8,836 nucleotides of DNA, from positions 1-8,836 of the forward strand of contig CAKZLR010000057.1 of assembly GCA_937127165.1 (NCBI GenBank), given 5' to 3'. This DNA is from an uncultured Candidatus Peregrinibacteria bacterium (GTDB taxonomy: Bacteria > Patescibacteriota > JACMRA01). This document shows positions 6,113 to 8,836 of the stretch, in pieces. The notes beneath the pieces were generated by a model, which was given only the letters and a program-made list of their open reading frames with translations, ran no database searches and was not told the DNA's origin. The translations under genes were made by a program, and so were the position numbers. Positions within the stretch are counted from its first letter, which is position 1. The number at the start of each line of letters is the position of its first letter.

Positions 6113-8548
6113 CTAATATTTAGGTGGGTGTGCATTCAAAATATCGGCAATAATCCCGCCAGCGGTTACTTCTGCGCCAGCTCCCGGTCCCTTTATAACC
6201 AGCGGGTTGAAATTGTATCTCTGGGTTGTGATCGACACTATATTGTCTGTGCCAGACAAATTATAAAACGGATGATTTTGATCAATTAACTGCAAAGATA
6301 AGCTCACTTTACCATTTTCCATCTTAGCAATATATCTAAATAACTTACCTTCACTTTTAGCTAATCGTTTTTTTTCTGCAAAGTCTTCATCTAGTTTAGA
6401 TAATTGGTCAAAAAAAGCATCTACAGAATCTACTACAAAACAGCTTGGGGGCAAGAATGGTTCCAAAATTACATCACTCATTTCTATTTTCAAGCCTGAT
6501 TCTCTAGCCAAAATTAAAATTTTTCTAGCCATATCCATACCGTTCAAATCATCTCTGGGATCTGGCTCCGTATATCCTTTATCTTTAGCTCCTCGCACAA
6601 TTTTACTAAAAGTGTCGTTGGTGGTAGCAAAAGTGTTAAATATATAACTTAAAGTTCCAGACAAAATAGCCTCAATTTTAATAATTCTATCCCCGCTTTT
6701 AACCAAATTTTGTATTGTTTGAATTATGGGCAAGCCAGCACCAACGGTTGTTTCGTATAGATAATTTATTTTAGTGTTTGCTGATACTTCTTTTATCTCT
6801 CGATAAAAATCATAACTTCCTGAATTGGCTTTTTTGTTGGAAGTAATTACAGCTATGTGAGATTGTAATAATTTACTATAAACCAAAGGAACTTCTGCAC
6901 TGGCAGTGCAATCCACAAAAACAGAATTTGGCAAATTTAGTTCTATTATTTTGTGAACAAATTCTTCCAAATCACCGTCTTCGCTAGAATCTAAAGCTTG
7001 CTTCCAAACAGTTGGATCAGCAGGTTTTTCCCAGACCACAAACTTACGGCTATTTGCTACTCCACACAATTTTATGTTGTTGGGAAATTGGGTAATCATA
7101 TGTAATACTGCCGACCCAATCAGCCCAGTGCCAACGACAAAAAGATGAATGTTTTCAGTTTTATTCTCAAAAAAAGCTTGATGAACAGCTTGTAGAGCCT
7201 TAACCTTGTGCTTTTCGTGAATAACTGCAGAAATATTTAGTTCAGTTGAACCTTGAGCAATCGCATAAATGTTGATATTTTGATCACCCAAAGTCTTGAA
7301 AAATTTACCAGACAGTCCTATACTGCCTTTCATCTGGTTACCAATTATTGATACAATAGCTCTTTCTTCTTGCAATTTTACTGGCAACATTTCACCCGAT
7401 TTAATTTCTAAAGAAAAATTCTTTTCAATAACTGATTTAGCTAACAAAGCATCCTTAGCCGACACAGCAATAGATAAGCATGGCTCATATGAACCTTGAG
7501 TTATCAACAGAATTTCTATACCTGCTTTAGATAAACTATCCGTTGTTTTGTGAGCTATTTCAGCCACTGATTTTCCATTATTAGAATAAATTTCGACCAG
7601 ATTAACATCGCTTAGAGTAGTAACTCCAGTAATTTGATATTTGTTATCCCTCTTTGGATTATCACAAATTATTGTCCCGGCAGCTTTTGGATTAAAGGTA
7701 TTTTTGATGACTATGGGTATTTTTTTTAGTCTAGCTGGTTGCATTGTTTTGGGGTGAATCACTTTTGCTCCAAAATGAGCTAACTCGCCTGCTTCCTCGT
7801 AGGAAACCTCGGTCAAAGAAAAAGCTGATGGAACTTTTCGGGGATCAGCCGTGAGCACACCGTCTACATCTGTCCAAATCTCTATGATTTCAGCATCCAA
7901 AGCGCCCCCAATCAAAGCTGCTGTATAATCTGAACCTCCTCTACCTAAAGTAGTAGTCATTTCCTTATCGTTTGATCCAATAAAACCTCCACATACATAA
8001 ATTTTATGCTCTGAATTGAAGACTTGTTTGCAAAGACTGTAGGTTTTTTCAAGATTTACATTAGCTGATCCAAAATTATCGTCAGTTTTGATTATTTTAC
8101 GAGAATCCACAAAGCCGCAATCTAAACCAATAGATTTAAAACCATAAGCTACTATCAACGAAGAAAACTGCTCACCAAAACTCATTATAACATCTAAAGA
8201 GGAATTAGAAAGTTCACGAAGCAAGTAAACTCCAGTTAAAATATCAGTGAGTTCTTGGTATTTTTTATTTATGATTCCGGAAACTTGCAATCTATATTGA
8301 TCCGCGATCAAATCTTGAATTACTTGGTCATGCTTTAAGAATAACTGTTGCAACAAATCTTGATAGTTCTGATCACCGCTTTTCGCTATTCTAGCCAACA
8401 TAATCAATTGATCAGTTATTCCACCAAGAGCTGAAACAACTATAACTAACAGGTCATTTTGCAAACTGTAATCTTTTACTATTTCAATTACTTTTTTAAT
8501 ATTTTCCGAAGATGCTACCGACGATCCCCCAAATTTTAATACTTTCAT
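6113..8548 (-). CDS. thrA: Bifunctional aspartokinase / homoserine dehydrogenase (811 aa)
   Basis: A cytoplasmic enzyme carrying out the first and third steps of the aspartate pathway: phosphorylation of aspartate, and NAD(P)H reduction of aspartate semialdehyde to homoserine for threonine and methionine. The N-terminal kinase (about 1-295) shows KFGGSSVA (5-12), GRGGSDYTA (202-210) and TDVDGVLTADPR (226-237). A regulatory region with paired ACT-type domains (about 305-460) follows. The dehydrogenase half (about 466-811) has the dinucleotide motif VVGTGLIGS (471-479), TSNKKAN (569-575), VGAGLP (602-607) and GYTEPDPRDDLNGMD (658-672). E661, D667, D672 and K676 match the E208/D214/D219/K223 set of yeast homoserine dehydrogenase. 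Length is close to E. coli ThrA (820). Start: the frame is open to a GTG at 8623, but the ATG at 8548 gives the canonical MKVLKFGGSS. No Shine-Dalgarno site is visible. No truncation or frameshift is seen. By family, feedback control by threonine through the ACT region is likely; effector residues cannot be judged here. Confidence 0.97.
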   Translation of the reverse strand: MKVLKFGGSSVASSENIKKVIEIVKDYSLQNDLLVIVVSALGGITDQLIMLARIAKSGDQNYQDLLQQLFLKHDQVIQDLIADQYRLQVSGIINKKYQELTDILTGVYLLRELSNSSLDVIMSFGEQFSSLIVAYGFKSIGLDCGFVDSRKIIKTDDNFGSANVNLEKTYSLCKQVFNSEHKIYVCGGFIGSNDKEMTTTLGRGGSDYTAALIGGALDAEIIEIWTDVDGVLTADPRKVPSAFSLTEVSYEEAGELAHFGAKVIHPKTMQPARLKKIPIVIKNTFNPKAAGTIICDNPKRDNKYQITGVTTLSDVNLVEIYSNNGKSVAEIAHKTTDSLSKAGIEILLITQGSYEPCLSIAVSAKDALLAKSVIEKNFSLEIKSGEMLPVKLQEERAIVSIIGNQMKGSIGLSGKFFKTLGDQNINIYAIAQGSTELNISAVIHEKHKVKALQAVHQAFFENKTENIHLFVVGTGLIGSAVLHMITQFPNNIKLCGVANSRKFVVWEKPADPTVWKQALDSSEDGDLEEFVHKIIELNLPNSVFVDCTASAEVPLVYSKLLQSHIAVITSNKKANSGSYDFYREIKEVSANTKINYLYETTVGAGLPIIQTIQNLVKSGDRIIKIEAILSGTLSYIFNTFATTNDTFSKIVRGAKDKGYTEPDPRDDLNGMDMARKILILARESGLKIEMSDVILEPFLPPSCFVVDSVDAFFDQLSKLDEDFAEKKRLAKSEGKLFRYIAKMENGKVSLSLQLIDQNHPFYNLSGTDNIVSITTQRYNFNPLVIKGPGAGAEVTAGGIIADILNAHPPKY

Positions 8549-8584
8549 AAGCAAAAGAAATTTTAAAAAGTGAAAACAAAACAA

Positions 8585-8613
8585 ATTTGAGATTAAATTC
8601 TCACAAAAGTCAA
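8585..8613 (-). promoter_or_regulatory. Candidate thrA promoter
   Basis: On the minus strand TTGACT (8613-8608) and TCAAAT (8590-8585) are spaced by 17 bases, with the thrA ATG about 36 bases beyond. The -35 match is good (5 of 6) and the -10 match is poor (4 of 6). It is the best candidate I see in this divergent intergenic region, but is weak. Confidence 0.25.
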
Positions 8614-8731
8614 TATTTTTCACAAGCTTAAATCATTTATTATTTGGAAATACTTAATACTTAAGATTTAAAATTTACAACAAGCGTCTAGGATAAAGGT
8701 AATATTTAAGATGAAGTTGTTATACCCTCTT

Positions 8732-8760
8732 TTGACAACCCCTCATTTTTAAGGTATAGT
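8732..8760 (+). promoter_or_regulatory. Near-consensus sigma-70-type promoter for the right-edge gene
   Basis: TTGACA (8732-8737), the exact -35 consensus, is followed after exactly 17 bases by TATAGT (8755-8760), a 5-of-6 match to the -10 box. Transcription would begin near 8767, giving a leader of about 24 nt before the ATG at 8791. A short inverted repeat, GTTGT / ACAAC (8716-8720 and 8735-8739), overlaps the -35 box. Confidence 0.7.
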
Positions 8761-8790
8761 CGAACCATAAAAGAACTATAACAAAAGCAC

Positions 8791-8836
8791 ATGCCTCCAA
8801 ATCCTGAAAATCTGGCAGAGTTAGGAAGTAGATTTA
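8791..8836 (+). CDS. 5' end of an unidentified plus-strand gene (partial)
   Basis: The ATG at 8791 opens a frame to the window edge: MPPNPENLAELGSRF, 15 residues. The gene is divergent from thrA and lies directly behind a near-consensus promoter, the main support for it being real. The leader (ATAACAAAAGCAC before the ATG) has no clear Shine-Dalgarno site. The proline- and asparagine-rich start is not a signal peptide, so the product is probably cytoplasmic. The family cannot be told from 15 residues. Confidence 0.6.
   Translation, partial: MPPNPENLAELGSRF

Noticed and set aside
7296..7499. Plus-strand open frame of 67 codons inside thrA
   Set aside because: Opposite the ACT region of thrA; shadow.
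8549..8623. Extension of ThrA to the GTG at 8623 (25 extra residues)
   Set aside because: The family N-terminus is MKVLKFGG-like, exactly matching the ATG at 8548; the extension is low-complexity and not family-like.

Overview
The window is AT-rich and compact. It holds five intact genes, all on the minus strand, a decayed minus-strand gene at the left, and one clipped plus-strand gene at each edge. Two genes are housekeeping and firmly identified: thrA (fused aspartokinase / homoserine dehydrogenase) and argS (arginyl-tRNA synthetase). The other three intact genes encode membrane or secreted proteins. Two of these carry a duplicated VirB2/TrbC-like (type IV secretion pilin-like) membrane module at the C-terminus.

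Organism: very low GC, few clear Shine-Dalgarno sites, small intergenic gaps and T4SS-pilin-like secreted membrane proteins together suggest a Candidate Phyla Radiation (Patescibacteria) bacterium. This is inference; no rRNA or other lineage marker is present. TAA, TAG and TGA are all used as stops and the long genes contain no in-frame TGA, which argues against the UGA-glycine code of Absconditabacteria and Gracilibacteria.

Layout, left to right: the 3' end of an unknown plus-strand gene (to 104) with a perfect 12-bp tandem duplication over its stop codon; a broken TPR-type gene on the minus strand in three frames (158-719); a terminator (757-782); a 242-aa secreted double-pilin-module protein (875-1603); a 557-aa protein with a signal peptide, a cysteine-rich ectodomain and the same double module (1616-3289); a 72-aa single-pass membrane protein (3398-3616); a 413-bp non-coding region with an extreme A/T low-complexity tract and inverted repeats (3617-4029); argS (4030-5958); thrA (6113-8548); and a divergent intergenic region with a near-consensus promoter firing rightward into a gene clipped at the edge (8791 on).

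How they work together: in transcription order the left cluster reads 72-aa protein, 557-aa protein, 242-aa protein, then terminator. It looks like one envelope operon, with 12 bp between the last two genes. The paired modules suggest a cell-surface or trans-envelope assembly, possibly T4SS- or pilus-like, but no VirB4/VirD4 ATPase or other T4SS part lies in the window. ThrA supplies homoserine for threonine and methionine synthesis; ArgS charges tRNA-Arg. Nothing visible links them functionally to the surface cluster.
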